Origin: Nilaparvata lugens
Taxonomy: Eukaryota > Arthropoda > Insecta > Hemiptera > Delphacidae
NCBI RefSeq assembly: GCF_014356525.2
Contig: NC_052507.1
Location: 806,001-870,000 of the forward strand
DNA: 64,000 nt
Direction of reading: 5' to 3'
The notes under the pieces were generated by a model, which worked only from the letters and a program-made list of their open reading frames with translations, had not been told where the DNA came from and did not search any database. A program made the translations under genes and the position numbers. Each line of letters begins with the position of its first letter. Position 1 is the first letter of the stretch. Positions 32,060 to 44,400 of the stretch are shown one piece after another.

Positions 32060-32902
32060 TTGGATCTACGTAAGAATATCACCTCCAAGAAGAAACAGAG
32101 AGTTACTTTTCTAACTGATAGTCAGGGAAAACAGTTCTGTAAACACACTAGAGACCTGGGAGATGATTTTGAGGTTTTAGTTTCCACCAAATCGAGTGCT
32201 AAGTTGAAAAATGTTGTTCTTGATAGTTGTAGTTTGATCAAGGACTTTACTGAGAGAGACTTTGTAATTGTATCGGCGGGTTCAAATGACTTACATCGCG
32301 GTGAACCGTTCAAGTCGACGTTAAACCAGGCAGTCCAGTCTCTTGCTGATATAAACATTCAGACTAATGTCCTGTTATGCAGTGTGCCCTATCGATACGA
32401 TGATTCTACTCTCAATGAAAATATCTGTAATGCAAACTTGTACTTATCCAGTGCGGTGCGGAACTATACAGGTAGACTTAATATTGACTACATGGATATT
32501 AATGCGTTCCTCGTCAGATCTCATTTTACGCGACACGGGCTTCATCTCAACCGGCGTGGGAAACGGACTCTCGTCAACCGACTGACGAATTTTGTGAGAG
32601 ACTTTTTCAATGCTCGCCCTGCATCCTCGAGAGCTGAATTATTAGCGGAGAAACACAATTTACTTACGCGCAACTCTCACAAGTCACCTGACTCTCCTGT
32701 CTTTCAATGTCTAGGATCATATCCAGTCACACCCAGCTCACCAGCCCCTCTCCGCGCGCAAAATTCAGTCATCTCTGTACTGACAGAGAAATCACCTTCA
32801 GTTGAAACCATCATCCCGATCTCCTATCAATCACTGGATGAAAACAATTTTTTAGCCAGTTCTCCAAACAATCCAGCTCGTTTTTTAAACGGAACATTTT
32901 AG
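32060..32902 (+). CDS. CR1-like retrotransposon ORF1 with SGNH esterase domain
   Basis: A 280-codon open frame whose first residues come from the host transposon flank (TTG GAT CTA). It has the esterase blocks known from ORF1 of CR1-type elements: TDSQGKQ (block I serine), GSNDL (block III) and HGLHLNRRGK (block V histidine), followed by a Ser/Pro-rich C terminus. It ends 32 bases before the ORF2 ATG. The real start may be upstream and lost, because the 5' end of the retrotransposon is missing here. Confidence 0.75.
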   Translation: MDLRKNITSKKKQRVTFLTDSQGKQFCKHTRDLGDDFEVLVSTKSSAKLKNVVLDSCSLIKDFTERDFVIVSAGSNDLHRGEPFKSTLNQAVQSLADINIQTNVLLCSVPYRYDDSTLNENICNANLYLSSAVRNYTGRLNIDYMDINAFLVRSHFTRHGLHLNRRGKRTLVNRLTNFVRDFFNARPASSRAELLAEKHNLLTRNSHKSPDSPVFQCLGSYPVTPSSPAPLRAQNSVISVLTEKSPSVETIIPISYQSLDENNFLASSPNNPARFLNGTF

Positions 32903-32934
32903 ATTCTAAAAATAATCCTAATATTTTTTCTCTT

Positions 32935-35279
32935 ATGTATTGTAATGTTCAATCTCTGAATAACAAAATCACTGAGATCGAGATGATAAATCAAGAGAGG
33001 GATTTCGATGTGCTTTGTCTTTCTGAGCACTGGTTAAGGAAAGAAATCATAGATCTAGTACAGATAAGTGGGTTTTATTGTTAACTGCCTTTTGCAGAAC
33101 CTCTTTAAAAAATGGTGGGGTTGCTATATTTATTTCCAACAAGTATTCGGACCATGTCCAGCCTCTTGATTTGTCATCTCATTGTCTTGAATTACACCAT
33201 GAATTTGCCGGAGTTATTGTTAAAAAATTAAAACTTCTCATCATAGTGATATATAGATCGCCTAATGGTAACCTGGAATTATTTTTCAGTGCTTTGGAGA
33301 GACTAATTTTATCTCTGAATAAATATAAGAAAAATAAATATAATATTATCGTAGGTGGAGACTTTAATGTAAATATTCTATCAATGGATTCTAGAAGGTC
33401 AGATTTAATAAATCTATTAAAGTCCCTGGATTTACATCTGACAAATTTTGAGGCAACAAGACATAATTCTGCACTAGATAATATAGCTACTGATTTAAAT
33501 CCTGAAGATTTTAGTGTTAAGGTTGACCCGCTAGCACTAGGTGATCATGATGCACTATGTTTCTTTGTGAGATCAAATTTAAATTCGGGAAATTCTGGTA
33601 AAAAACAGAGTTTGCAGCCACAGAGTTTCAGGCCAATAACCTCAAGGGCATTGCACTGGTTTTGCTATAGACTTAGTTTGGTCGATTGGACTAGAGTAAC
33701 CATTCATGACAGGGCTGAATACAATTTTAATGCATTTTTCAATATGTTTAACGGTTTGTTCTTGGACTCATTTCCAGTTGTCAAACGTAGACCGGATATT
33801 TCCAATAAATCTAAGGCTAAAAAGTTTCTCAATTCACCGGCTCTGAACATACTTAAGAATTACGTTTTGATTGCCTACTATAAACTGAAAAAAGAAGGTA
33901 CAGAATCAGCTAGGTTGACTTACAATAGTATTAAAAAGCTATACAGAAGTGAATTGAAAGTGGCTCAGTTAAACCACAATGCGAATTTGATTGAAGCAGC
34001 TAACAATAAATGCTCAGCAGCTTGGAAAATTATTCGAAATAATTCCAAGCCCGCTAAATCTACCGCTACTTCTATCTCAGCAAAGGAATTCAACAAACAC
34101 TTTATCAGCTCCATTGAGAAAATTTATAAAGATATTGAGCCGTCACAAATTTCTGCTGTTGACCTGCTGAACTCTTCCCCAAAAACGCAGGCAACTTTTG
34201 TAATAAAAGAAGTAACCTGTATTCAAGTCCTCGAAATAGTTTCTAGAATGAAGTCTTCCACCACCAAAGACATATATTCTCACTCTAGCTCCCTTATTAA
34301 AGAAGTAATTGAATTCATTTTACAGCCGCTCACCACAGTTTTAAATGCATGTATAAAATCATCAGTTTTTCCATCCTTGCTGAAACATTCAAGAACCATC
34401 CCGATTCATAAGAAGGGTGACATAAATTTTCCAGATAACTTCAGACCAATCTCCATCCCACCTATCTTTGGAAAAATCCTAGAATATATTATCGCAACCC
34501 AACTCTATGACTTCCTTGAATTAAATTGCTTGTTTACAGATTCCCAGTATGGTTTTAGAAAAGGGAAGTCAACAATAGACGCTGTGCAATCAGTTATAAC
34601 CGAAGTTGAGGAGGGCTTTAATAGTAAAAAATACACAGGATTAATTCTATTCGATCTAAGTAAGGGATTTGATGTCGTGGATCACTGCATCTTGTTGAAT
34701 AAATTACAGTTTCTTGGTGTCCATGACAATACTCTTAAACTTTTAGAATCCTATTTGGAGGGTCGTACTCAGTCAGTGTGTATTAACTCAAATATTTCTG
34801 AGCCACTTAATGTACCACACGGAGTACCTCAAGGGTCCATACTGGGACCGTTATTGTTTCTAGTGATGATGAATGATATAGGATTGAATATTTCATCTAA
34901 AATAGTTTGCTATGCTGATGATTCATCTTTGGTCACAAACGATGTGGATCTGGGTGTCCTCCATCAAAAAATGTCTAGCTGTAAGGGTGAGGCTTCAGAC
35001 TGGTTTAGAGCAAACCGCCTGTTTCTGAATACAGCCAAGACTCAAACATTGGTGCTTGGACTCAGAAAGATTAGTGAGGGAGTAGATAGTGCAAAGCTTC
35101 TGGGCATAACATTAGATCAGAAACTTACATGGATACCCCATATTGAAAGTGTTTGCTCAAAATTAAGTAGGGTTTTATATCTCCTTCGCAGTCTTAAGGA
35201 CTGTGTTCCTTCAAATTACCTGAGAATGTGCTACTTCATGAAACTACCATACTTTGAATATTTTTTATTGCTTCAATAA
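32935..35279 (+). pseudogene. CR1-like ORF2: endonuclease and reverse transcriptase, one frameshift, 3' truncated
   Basis: From the ATG at 32935 the frame reads MYCNVQSLNNKITEIEMINQ, then LCLSEHWL, and meets a stop at 33082-33084. A frame change there leads into the long frame (33078 onward). That frame has GGVAIFIS, YRSPNGNLELFF, GGDFNVNIL, GDHDAL, FRPISIPPIFGKILEY, YGFRKGKSTIDAV, a DLSKGFDVVDH segment, HGVPQGSILGPLLFLVMMND and YADDSSLV (YADD at 34911-34922). The last true reverse transcriptase residues are NYLRMCYF; the remainder to 35279 is translated flanking transposon. The thumb and 3' UTR are absent. Confidence 0.8.
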
Positions 35280-35446
35280 AAAAATATTATCATTTGAAAA
35301 AGGCTCTTTTTCTACACAGCGAATACAAATACCCGACTTCTTGCCCGAAATTTCTGGTAGCTACACTAGCGCAGTGGCATCATAGCGGACTTCGCTCTTC
35401 TTAATCTTATTCTTTATATCAATGGTTGTTGATCACGTCGGGGTTA

Positions 35447-35643
35447 CCAATATAGGAATTTAATTTGTTGATTTCCTATGTTGAAATGGTGATTAAATGA
35501 AACTAGATGAATGATGAAATATTTTTAATGTTGGAATGACAAAATTGGACTCTTGATAAAATATTGAAATAAACTGTTACAAGTGATTAACAAACTATGC
35601 CGGTTGAAAACATCACAGGTGGCAATCATATGATTCGCCACAA
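35447..35643 (-). mobile_element. LTR fragment of the Ty3/gypsy element
   Basis: The minus strand matches the LTR that starts at 38090: TGTGGC...ATCATATGATTGCCACCTG and GATGTTTTCAACCGGCATAG, continuing past the point where the 38 kb copy is interrupted. Confidence 0.7.
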
Positions 35644-35649
35644 GTTCAA

Positions 35650-35835
35650 TAATTACTATTCCAGTTTATATTATAGTCCGGGCGTAAAAATGTCATTCCG
35701 TGGTCATTTTTGAGTAGCAGCCGTGGAAGATGTCTCAATTTCTTCGTTAGGTCTAGCATAATAAGGATCGTGATGATGATAAATCGGATTACAATAGGAA
35801 TTATCATTTTGTATATGATATTTATCACGGGATAA
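35650..35835 (+). repeat. Solo end of the inverted-repeat element seen at 42076-44901
   Basis: TGTCATTCCGTGGTCATTTT ... GCCGTGGAAGATGTCTCAAT matches the terminal ~120 bases of that element. Confidence 0.7.
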
Positions 35836-36903
35836 GTTTGTGTAGGCCTACATAAGAGTTGGCGGGTATAAATGTTATTTAATAATAATCACTTTTGAAT
35901 ACAGACTGCTATGTTGTAATTCAAGTAAGCCTATTCAAGAGTGATTATCAACAAGCAGTTCGCAATGAGGCCATGAGCTATAAATGGGCAGACTGGGCAT
36001 TTGCCCAGGGCGCCAAATTTTTGAGGGCGCAAATAAGAGATGATGAACATAATTTAAGAGAGTCAAAATAGGTAAACTACCCAATAAAAATATATTACAC
36101 AAGATTTTCAAAAATATAATTGATCGAACGTAGTGAGGTCTATGTTTTAACTCGGATTTTCTTTTGTCTGTCTGTATGTAATGCGATTACGGCCAAACGG
36201 GTTGATAGAATTCAAAGAGATTTGGCAGGAATATTCCTTTTTCAACTGTGCGTCGATTTATACACAAGGTTTTTTCAACTCTTGCATTTTAAGGATAATA
36301 TGAAAAAAAGGAATTCCTCCATACTCTGATATCACTATATAATATCATCTACTTTGAAGATATGATCAATCAGACTATAAAATATAGATTGATTCATAAT
36401 CAATCAGCTGACAAGTGGATTATTCATTGCATGCATTACACACATGCCTGGCCGTGTCTATTTCTATAAGGTAGGGTTTCAATATTTTTTATGATGCGTG
36501 CTCATCAGTATAAATATTCTCACATTATAAAAACATATTCAATAGGTGATCGAAAATAAAATGAACTGGATAATGCTGGAGTAATTATCACATTCTTGAT
36601 TGGAAAAAAATAATTTTAGAATAGTTGAGAAATATTTTTTTAAATTGCGCGTCGACGTACCGGTATACTAGGTTTTTTGAAATTTTGCATTTCAAGGATA
36701 ATATAGAAGGAAGAAGGAGCCTCCTTCATACGCCAATATTAGAGTAAAAATCAGACTATAGACATGAATCAGCTGTCCAGTGGATAATAAATCGCATGCC
36801 ATGACGCATGCAATTCAATGTAACTTGTTAAAAAAACAGCAGCTGTGTAGACTATAAATGATTGCATATGCCTCATTGAATGCAACTTTTATGCACAACT
36901 TGA
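35836..36903. other. Dispersed-repeat spacer
   Basis: No gene. 36119-36360 (GTGAGGTCTATGTTTTAACT ... CTCTGATATCACTATATAAT) and 36640-36720 share the phrase TTGCATTTTAAGGATAATAT with 41640-41740, so these are copies of one repeat family. Confidence 0.5.
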
Positions 36904-38089
36904 ATGCAAATAGGATGCAAAGAACTTCTTGGTTCATTTACTGATGCTTCTAACCACTCAGTTGGAGGATGTTTACAACTGGTTGAAGGCGTATGGCAAC
37001 CTCTTGCTTTCTTTTCAAAAAAATTATCTTTGAAAGAAAGTTGCTGGCCAGTATACTATGGCAACCTCTTGCTTTCTTTTCAAAAAAATTATCTCTGGAA
37101 GAAAGCTGCTGGCCATTATACTATCGCTAGCTACTTGCTGTATTTGTAGCGGTACAGCATTTTCGCCACCTCTTAGAAAGACATCCAATTCAATTCAATT
37201 TTATTTTTCATGTTAACCATCGTATATAGTAATACAATATTAACACAAGTCATAAACATCACATCATAAATACATTACAAATGTTACTACAATATTTATA
37301 TAATATAGTCTAAATCATTGAAAAAATAAGTTAATATCACAGATGGAATTGAAGTTGGATGAACCAAAAAACAGTGGAATCAAAAGTCTCCAATTCTGAA
37401 AAGTTGCAGATCATAGAATTAAGTGGCATTTTTAGTTTTTAATCAACCATAATTCAATTCAATCTATTACTTGTAATGGTTAAACAATGGTAAGCATAGA
37501 CAATAGTCACATAAATTCAAATTTTAACATTCATTTACAAAGTAAGACTAGATAAATTTTTAAAATTGTGAAAATATAATATTTGAGAATTTATAAATAA
37601 TATGTCAGTTACAACTCATACTTATATAGAAACAATAAAATCTGGAAACATTAACATTGCACTCGAAAGTGTGCCCCTTCACTATCTGCACAGACCACAA
37701 GCCTCTAGTCTATGCTTACCAACCAATCAACTCCACAAACTCAACCAATCAACAATCAACTAATCAACCAATCAACAATCAAACAATCAACTTCCGCCAA
37801 TTCAACTCAACCAATTATCATTCATCTCTGAGTTTTCGATGGATATACAATATGTCAAAGGTACCCAACTTCAGAAGATAACACCAGAGAATTCTTCTCT
37901 CTCATTGAAACGTGAACTCATTCCTGAATCACCACTCACTGTGCTCTGTGATGTATCTACAGAAAAACCTCGACCGTTTCTTACACAACCTTCAAGACGA
38001 CTCACCTCAGCCCTCCCACCCTGTTCCAGGAAAAAGTGGGCTTTAAAGTTTCGGATGGCCAAATCGTCTGCCCCGTGGGGGGGGGGTAA
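36904..38089 (+). pseudogene. Ty3/gypsy pol remnant: RNase H and integrase N-terminal zinc-domain region
   Basis: RNase H start: GSFTDASNHSVGGCLQLVEG and PLAFFSKKLSLKESCWPVYY (36904-37060). A 65-base tandem duplication (starting 36992 and 37057) and about 490 bases of unrelated AT-rich sequence follow. RNase H resumes at 37657 with CPFTICTDHKPLVYAYQ, is interrupted again by an AATCAACC-type run (37720-37790), and ends with SEFSMDIQYVKGT (another frame). LCDVSTEKPRPFLTQPSRR at about 37960-38010 resembles the region before the integrase HHCC. A G-rich tract at 38077-38086 directly before TGTGGC looks like the polypurine tract. Confidence 0.7.
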
Positions 38090-38650
38090 TGTGGCCAATC
38101 ATATGATTGCCACCTGTGATGTTTTCAACCGGCATAGTTTGTTTATCACTTGTAACAGTTCATTTCAATATTTTATCCAGAGTCCAATTTTTACTTTCCT
38201 TGCCCTATTACCATAGGTAAGGAATGTATTGCTTTCCGAAAAAAATTAAAGTACCCTAATTTCATGTTTCCTATACGTTTCATCACTTTCCTTGCCCTAT
38301 TACCATAGGTAAGAAAAGTATTGCTTTCCGAAAAAAATTAATGTACCCCAATTTCTAAATTTCTATACGTTACAAGGTTCCCTGAGTCCAAAAAAGTGGT
38401 TTTTGGGTATTGGTCTGTATGTGTGTGTGTGTATGAGTGTATGTGCGTCTGTGTACACGATATCTCATCTCCTAATAATTAACGGAACGCTAATTAACCT
38501 GACGCTAGAGGTGATCGATTTTCATAACGGCAAGGAAAGTTGTGTGAGTGCGCCACATTAGATTTTTTATTCCAACATAATAAATATTCCATCATTCATC
38601 TAGTTTCATTTAATCAATATCAAGATAGGAAATCAAAAAATTAAATTCCT
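38090..38650 (+). mobile_element. Gypsy LTR interrupted by an ACTTTCCTTGCC repeat
   Basis: The LTR starts TGTGGCCAATCATATG at 38090 after the G-rich tract. Comparison with 35447-35643 shows it breaks at about 38190 and resumes at about 38567 (TTATTCCAACATAATAAAT). The insert has inverted ends ACTTTCCTTGCC / GGCAAGGAAAGT, contains a doubled 5' section (38192 and 38287) and a GT run at 38420-38434, and is the family whose CA-expanded copy is at 16612-17281. Confidence 0.7.
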
Positions 38651-38999
38651 ATAAATTGTACATGAGAAAAAATAATTAAATTCAGAAATTTTATCAAAAT
38701 AATATTGTTTTGTATTTAACTACAGATAGAACTCATTTTTCTCAACTTTCAAAAACAACACAATGACTTGAGAGGAACGTTTCTCGATCATTTCATGACA
38801 CTGAATTTAGTTTGGCTAATTTTGAATTCATTTTCGAGCACAACAGACTGCGTCAATGTTTGAAACGAACAAGTCGGGTAGGACGGATCTTGAAGTTGGA
38901 AATCATCTCAAGTGATCAAGGTCTATAGATAAGGTTTTTATAGACTTTGCAAGTAATAGAGTCGAGGTGGTGACATCCTGTTGTCCTTAGCAGAAGTTG

Positions 39000-39069
39000 A
39001 GAGGACCGTCCTTTGTCTGTCGATTTGCAGTCTTCAGCGGTTTCACTGCTACATCATCTCCGTCCTATT
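39000..39069 (+). promoter_or_regulatory. Candidate 5' untranslated exon of the EF-hand gene
   Basis: A GC-balanced, non-repeat stretch ends CGTCCTATT before GTGAGTAG, a strong donor-like site. The first coding exon at 41414 has an acceptor (TTTCCATCACAG). The pairing is a guess; a TATA-bearing stretch at 41042 is an alternative promoter. Confidence 0.25.
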
Positions 39070-39119
39070 GTGAGTAGACATATTGCTATTTATTGGCTAT
39101 TTTCATTTCGTCATAAATT

Positions 39120-39455
39120 GTTCTTAAGCAGCGTTTACATCAAAGTTATCAACATAATGTTCATTTTTCCCTCCTAAGATTCCATTAGATTGAACAAAGC
39201 TTGACAAACACATATACACGTCATTTGTATGCTAATAAGTTATGTTGAATCTTATTGAATCTATAAGGACGGAAAAATGAACATTTTATTGATAACTTTG
39301 TCTATAACAAAATGTTAATAACTTAATTCTTATAGATTCTATTAGATTGAACGGAACTTGACAAACACATATGTTCATCATGTGTATGATAAGTTATGTT
39401 CAATCAAATGGAATCTATATAAGGATTAAGTTGTTTAACATTTTGTTAATATCTT
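39120..39455. mobile_element. Foldback MITE
   Basis: Successive inverted copies of AAGTTATCAACATAATGTTC, GATTGAACAAAGCTTGACAA and AAGTTATGTTGAATCTTATT occur in two palindromic halves, about 170 bases each. No coding capacity. Confidence 0.65.
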
Positions 39456-39462
39456 TGTAATC

Positions 39463-40375
39463 CAGTCACTATTTACATTGGTGCATGCAATTTATATTGT
39501 AGTTCTGATTTTTTAATATATCATTTGGGTACATAAGAGAAGTCCAGAACCAATTTCTTCATGCAAAATTTCCTCGTGCTAGATACAGAGTGGCCCAAAA
39601 ACCTCGTATTTTCGGCTCATTTTCCAGTTTTCAGCTATTTCTACCAAATCTCGTGATCGGACAGAAAAATTTGCTCCCGCCTTTTTTTAGAACATGAAAT
39701 TCGGAATGGAATGAGATCATTCGAAACTCTCTATCTCGAATGAGATAGATTCGAAATCTCTCCAATGAGTACTGACTTATGATTTTTCAAAAATGAGTGA
39801 AATTTGAAGAAAAAATCAATTTTGATGAATTTTAGTTTTTGATCAACAATATCTTCCAATTGTTACCATTTAGTTGTATAATTCAAAATCTCTCTGGGCG
39901 TATTTTTGTGCTCTGCAATCTGAGATCAGGTAGAGCGCTCTATCTCATAAAGATTTTCAGGTACACCTGACATCAATGCTCCATGTATTGTGAAAAACAC
40001 CAAATTTTCAGCTTCAACCATCATCACCAACTACATAGTCTTCACATTGATATTTCGCACAATGACATAAGTTCAACTGATTATGTTCTATGAAAATCAC
40101 CCATTAGATGCACTTCATTTCAGTATTCCTAGTGGAGAGGCGCGCTTAAGGACACCTCATCGATCAAAATTTCAAACACTTATAACTTCTGACACAATGC
40201 TCAGATTTCATCGTACTACACTTCATTCTCCTCTACTTGGCCACTTTTTGTGTATTGAAATAAGGTCATCAGTACACTCAACAATAAATCTTCCACTTTT
40301 CGACCAAATTTGACTTATGATGCATGATTTTGGACCGCCTTGACGAGCCGAGAAGAATGTAGTGTAGCACGATGA
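39463..40375. mobile_element. Relative of the 19850-21425 foldback element
   Basis: Starts CCAGTCACTATTTACATTGG. It matches 19870-20540 in parallel (GTATTTTTGTGCTCTGCAATC; GTATTGTGAAAAACACCAAA) and ends with an inverted internal part (TTTGGACCGCCTTGACGAGC, 40330-40350). Confidence 0.65.
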
Positions 40376-41041
40376 TGCGGACTGTAGGGTGGATGAGGGA
40401 AAATCTCCCACTTTTTTCATTGACATTTGCAACCAGCTCATCACTCACAATGCTCAGTCTGCCATTCTTCTCTTCGTCATGAACATTACTTCATCCATTT
40501 TTAAATCTAAGGCACCATTGGCATCTAATGCACCATTGGCGAACTCAAATCAAATCAAATCAAATTGGTTTTTATTATCATGATTTCAGGGTACAAATAT
40601 TCATATTATACAACAACGTTACATCTTCAACCAAACAATCATAAATAAAACTTACAGTTGAACTAAAAAATTAATCATTATAACTGAATCTAGTTGTTAT
40701 TATATCGTAGCTCCAGAAAATACAACATTATATTTTAAAAAACTTAATGAAAACTCTCCACAAAGGCAAAGCCTGTGAACTCCACCTTCACTGATTACAT
40801 TGTTTCCATAGACTTCACAAACTTGCTGATAAATTTCAATTGGTTTATGGTTTTTTGCTAACAAAAACCTTTTAACTGATTGCAACCTCACAACTGCAGT
40901 TTTGATTGCAGCCCACATTTCAAAAGGCTATTGTGACGAAACCAGCAGCGCGACCAACCTCTCTCTAGCACAGCTGGATGCCGACTGACCTGCGGAACGC
41001 CCAGACACAAAAAAGGCCGCGCTCGCCCCACCCGCTGCCAC
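40376..41041. other. Spacer, no gene recognised
   Basis: AATC run at 40541-40562. 40925-41041 is GC-richer and leads into a TATA-like box. Confidence 0.4.
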
Positions 41042-41050
41042 TATATAAAA
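41042..41050 (+). promoter_or_regulatory. Candidate TATA box upstream of the EF-hand gene
   Basis: TATATAAAA preceded by a GC-rich stretch (GGCCGCGCTCGCCCCACCCG), about 390 bases before the ATG. It could be the core promoter if no distant 5' exon is used, or it may belong to a dispersed repeat. Confidence 0.35.
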
Positions 41051-41223
41051 ACGTAATCTACTTTCTGAATAGCCCTCGTATTTTCACTTGACGTAAAACC
41101 ATTAACTGTGAGTTCATTTCCACAAATGAGATCCACATTATAATGGCAGTGAAGAAAGATAGGAGAACAGCTATGCCGTGTGTTATCGTGACACATATAG
41201 TTCTGTAAGCACCTTTATAAATA

Positions 41224-41336
41224 AATAAATAATTATTATTCAACGAAAAACCCCAAATAAATGCTGCATATCACCCCGAAGACCTCTGATATGCAGCATT
41301 TATTTGGGGTTTTTCGTTGAATAATAATTATTTATT
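41224..41336. repeat. Perfect 50-bp hairpin with 13-nt loop
   Basis: The left arm 41224-41273 and right arm 41287-41336 are exact complements (include CAACGAAAAACCCC and AAATGCTGCATATCA), with loop CCCCGAAGACCTC. It lies 100 bases before the ATG of the EF-hand gene, in its presumed 5' intron or leader. Confidence 0.95.
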
Positions 41337-41436
41337 AATTAGCATTTGAATAAATGCATTCTCTATTTAATTCCATCTGTAAATAAATACATGTTTATTG
41401 TTTTCCATCACAGACTTTCGAGGGCTCCTATAAAAA

Positions 41437-44400
41437 ATGAATCACCTGATTTGCATGGCTCTGATGAGCTTCTTCCTATCAAGGAGTGCTTCTGCTATAA
41501 TTACACCAGTAAGTGCAACAATGAATCTCATTATTTATCTATTGTATAAGCCACTATAATAATTGAACGAGCGTTTGCGAGTTCTTACTTTTGACTAAAG
41601 GTAAATCAATTTACTTCAAATGTTGAACATATATTCTTCCAATGATGTATAAACAAGGTTTTTTAAATTTTGCATTTTAAGGATAATATGAGAGGAAAAG
41701 GGATTTGCTCCATACTCCGATATCACTATATATATTTATTTTATCATCCACACCGGAGATAGGATTAATCAGACTATAGAATTATTCATAATCAATCAGC
41801 TGACAAGTGGATTATTCATTGCATGCATTACACAGATGTCTGGAGAAGCCGGTGAACAGGTGACACCAGATACTTGTGGATGAAAACTGTGTGAGGTCTA
41901 CTGTTCACAGAACTACTATTGAAAAAATTCAGAATTATTATCGAAATAACAGTGATTCATAGAATATTTATAACAATAATTTATTAAATTGAAAACATTT
42001 CCATTTTTCAGTTCTCTGATGATGTAAAAGGCTGGACAGGTAAGCAAGAATACAGAAGTTTTATTATTGGTTGAATAGTATGGGCGCAAATGTCATGAAT
42101 AAGGCACTCCGTGGTCATTTTTGAGTAACAGCCGTGGAAGATGTCTCAATTTCTTCATTAGGTCTAGCATAATAAGGATCTTGATGATGATGATAAGTCG
42201 AAATCACAGGTGAACACCTCGGAAACAAGATGGCTGCCAAAATTATCAGGGTTTTGCTATATCGCTTGTATTTCAATAACCATTCAAGGTATTCAACCGT
42301 TTTTTTTTTTTGGAAAAGAGAAAAAACTACTGTTTGCAGCGGAAAATACTCTTTTCCTCCACCTACTGTCTAAAGTACTCACTTTACTCCCTGAAACCTA
42401 ATACTAAAGTGTCACTTTTTCGCTCTCGGTAGTAAAAAACAGAAAAACTCCCTAGGGAGTAAAAGTGATTCCATTTGAATAACATGGGAGCATCTCTATT
42501 TTGAAACTTACATTGTAATAGGTTAGAAGGTCTAAGCTCAGATGAGAAAGCATAATAGAGGTGTCTGTCATTGAGTCAACTGAATTCAATACCACAACCA
42601 GAAATTTGATTAACTCATGAACTATATGTTTGTATGATAATTATTATATTCTTAATATTAGTAGACGATAAAAATTTGTACAATTTTAAAAATATTTTAT
42701 TCTATTCAAAATACCAGCCAACAAATATTTTTGATCTGCAATTCAAATCTGAACTGCGTGATCTGGAGTCAGCCATTTTTGGTAGCTGCTCAGCTGATAT
42801 AATTGTTACAACTTTTGCCGATAGATAGTGCAATCGGCAGTGCCAATCAGTCGACTGGTTTTTAGGTTTTAGATTCAGGTTATTTGTTAGGAATCATTGT
42901 CACCAATACGTAAGTTATTAGAATGATTTTATTTGCAGTTTCTATAAAAAAATGTAGATGGAGGAAAAATGTTGTGTACATCACGAGCGAAAAATACTTT
43001 TTCTCCCTCAGGAAAATTGCTGCCCTCGGCTTCGCCTCGGGCTTCAAACTTTTTCCCACAGGGAGAAAAAGTCTTACTTTTCACTCTAGATATACAAATA
43101 ACTATTTTTCACCATATGCCAAACCTGCACAATTAGAAAACCATGTAGCTCATGACCCCTTGAAGGTACACCCATGAAAATGGTATCAATCTCTTTGTAA
43201 AGATGTGTGGGAATATAATTTATTTATTTATAATTTTTACAAAGTAGCACTGATTGGGAGAGAGAAACTAAGGATACTCCTTGTACTATTTCTCTCCTAA
43301 ATTTAGATAACATTTTAAATGTCCGAAATAGGGTTATGGTTTCACTTTCCTAAAATTTAGTCCATTTTCACTAAAAAAACAACGAAAACTAAGAATTTTA
43401 AATTTTGACGGATAAAACAGAATAAAAACCAGAATAGATTATCTATGATGGCAATCTCAAAAATGTTTTTCATCATGGAAAAAATCAAGATGGCGGCCAA
43501 AAATATGATTTCAAGAGTTTGAAGCTATATTTACCATAGTAAGAGCTCGTGGAATTGGATAAATCTTTCGAATATTGTAGTATAATTAATTTGAAGCTTC
43601 CCGATGGCTTAATTGATCCGATATCCTCGACATTATTAGAATTACAGACGATTTCTTGAAAATCGACATATTTTGGCCGCCATCTCGTTTTCTTCATGAT
43701 GACAAACATTTTTGAGATCGCCATCATGGATAATCTCTTTCTACACATCATTACAAAGAGTTTGATACCATTCACAAGTCTGTACCTTCAAAGAGTCATG
43801 AGTGACACGATTTTCTAATTGTTGGGATTGGCATTTGGTGGAAAAAGCGTGTGATCCGCTGCAAACAGTACTTATTACTCTTTTTCCGATGACGCTCCAG
43901 CCATGAAATATGGACTTACAGCCTCCAACTAGATGTCATTTTGAAGCTTTGGAAATATTCTACAACACTGTGCCAATAATACTAATGTCTGTCTACTGCG
44001 AATACATATAAAGGATGTAAAGTGATATTGCCCCCGAAAAATGTATGTTTCAAGTTTTTGAAGTTGGAAATGGAATGAGTGATCGAAATGAGATGATTCT
44101 TTCGAACATCATTTTTTATTTTTTGGTTAATACTAAACACTCTGGTGGTAGAACCAATCCGATATCTCTCACAATAACTGAAAAACAAGCGAGCGATATA
44201 AAAATTTCTGTCAATAATGACCGCCATCTTGTATTTATCAATGATGTGGAATATTGTCGTTGTTTCCATCATCAATATTCTTATTCATCTTGTTGTAACG
44301 AAGAGATTGAGACCATTTACAAGTCTCTATCTTGAAGTAGTCATGGAAAAATCGATTTTATAGTTGTAGCTTGTTACCTCATGCATATGGGAAAACGCAC

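Larger units (their letters stand above)
31310..35424 (+). mobile_element. DNA transposon with 8-bp target duplication, carrying a CR1-like segment (copy 1)
   Basis: The ends are CATTGATAT...ATATCAATG, flanked by GTTGTTGA at 31302-31309 and again at 35425-35432. Subterminal CGGGCAAGAAGTC occurs inverted near both ends (about 31397 and 35340). A second copy with a different 8-bp duplication is at 56597-59496 in opposite orientation, and shares both end regions (31310-32065 and 35240-35424). An 8-bp duplication is typical of hAT and P superfamilies, and the CAT start recalls P, but no transposase is present in either copy. The interior is a retrotransposon segment. Confidence 0.8.
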
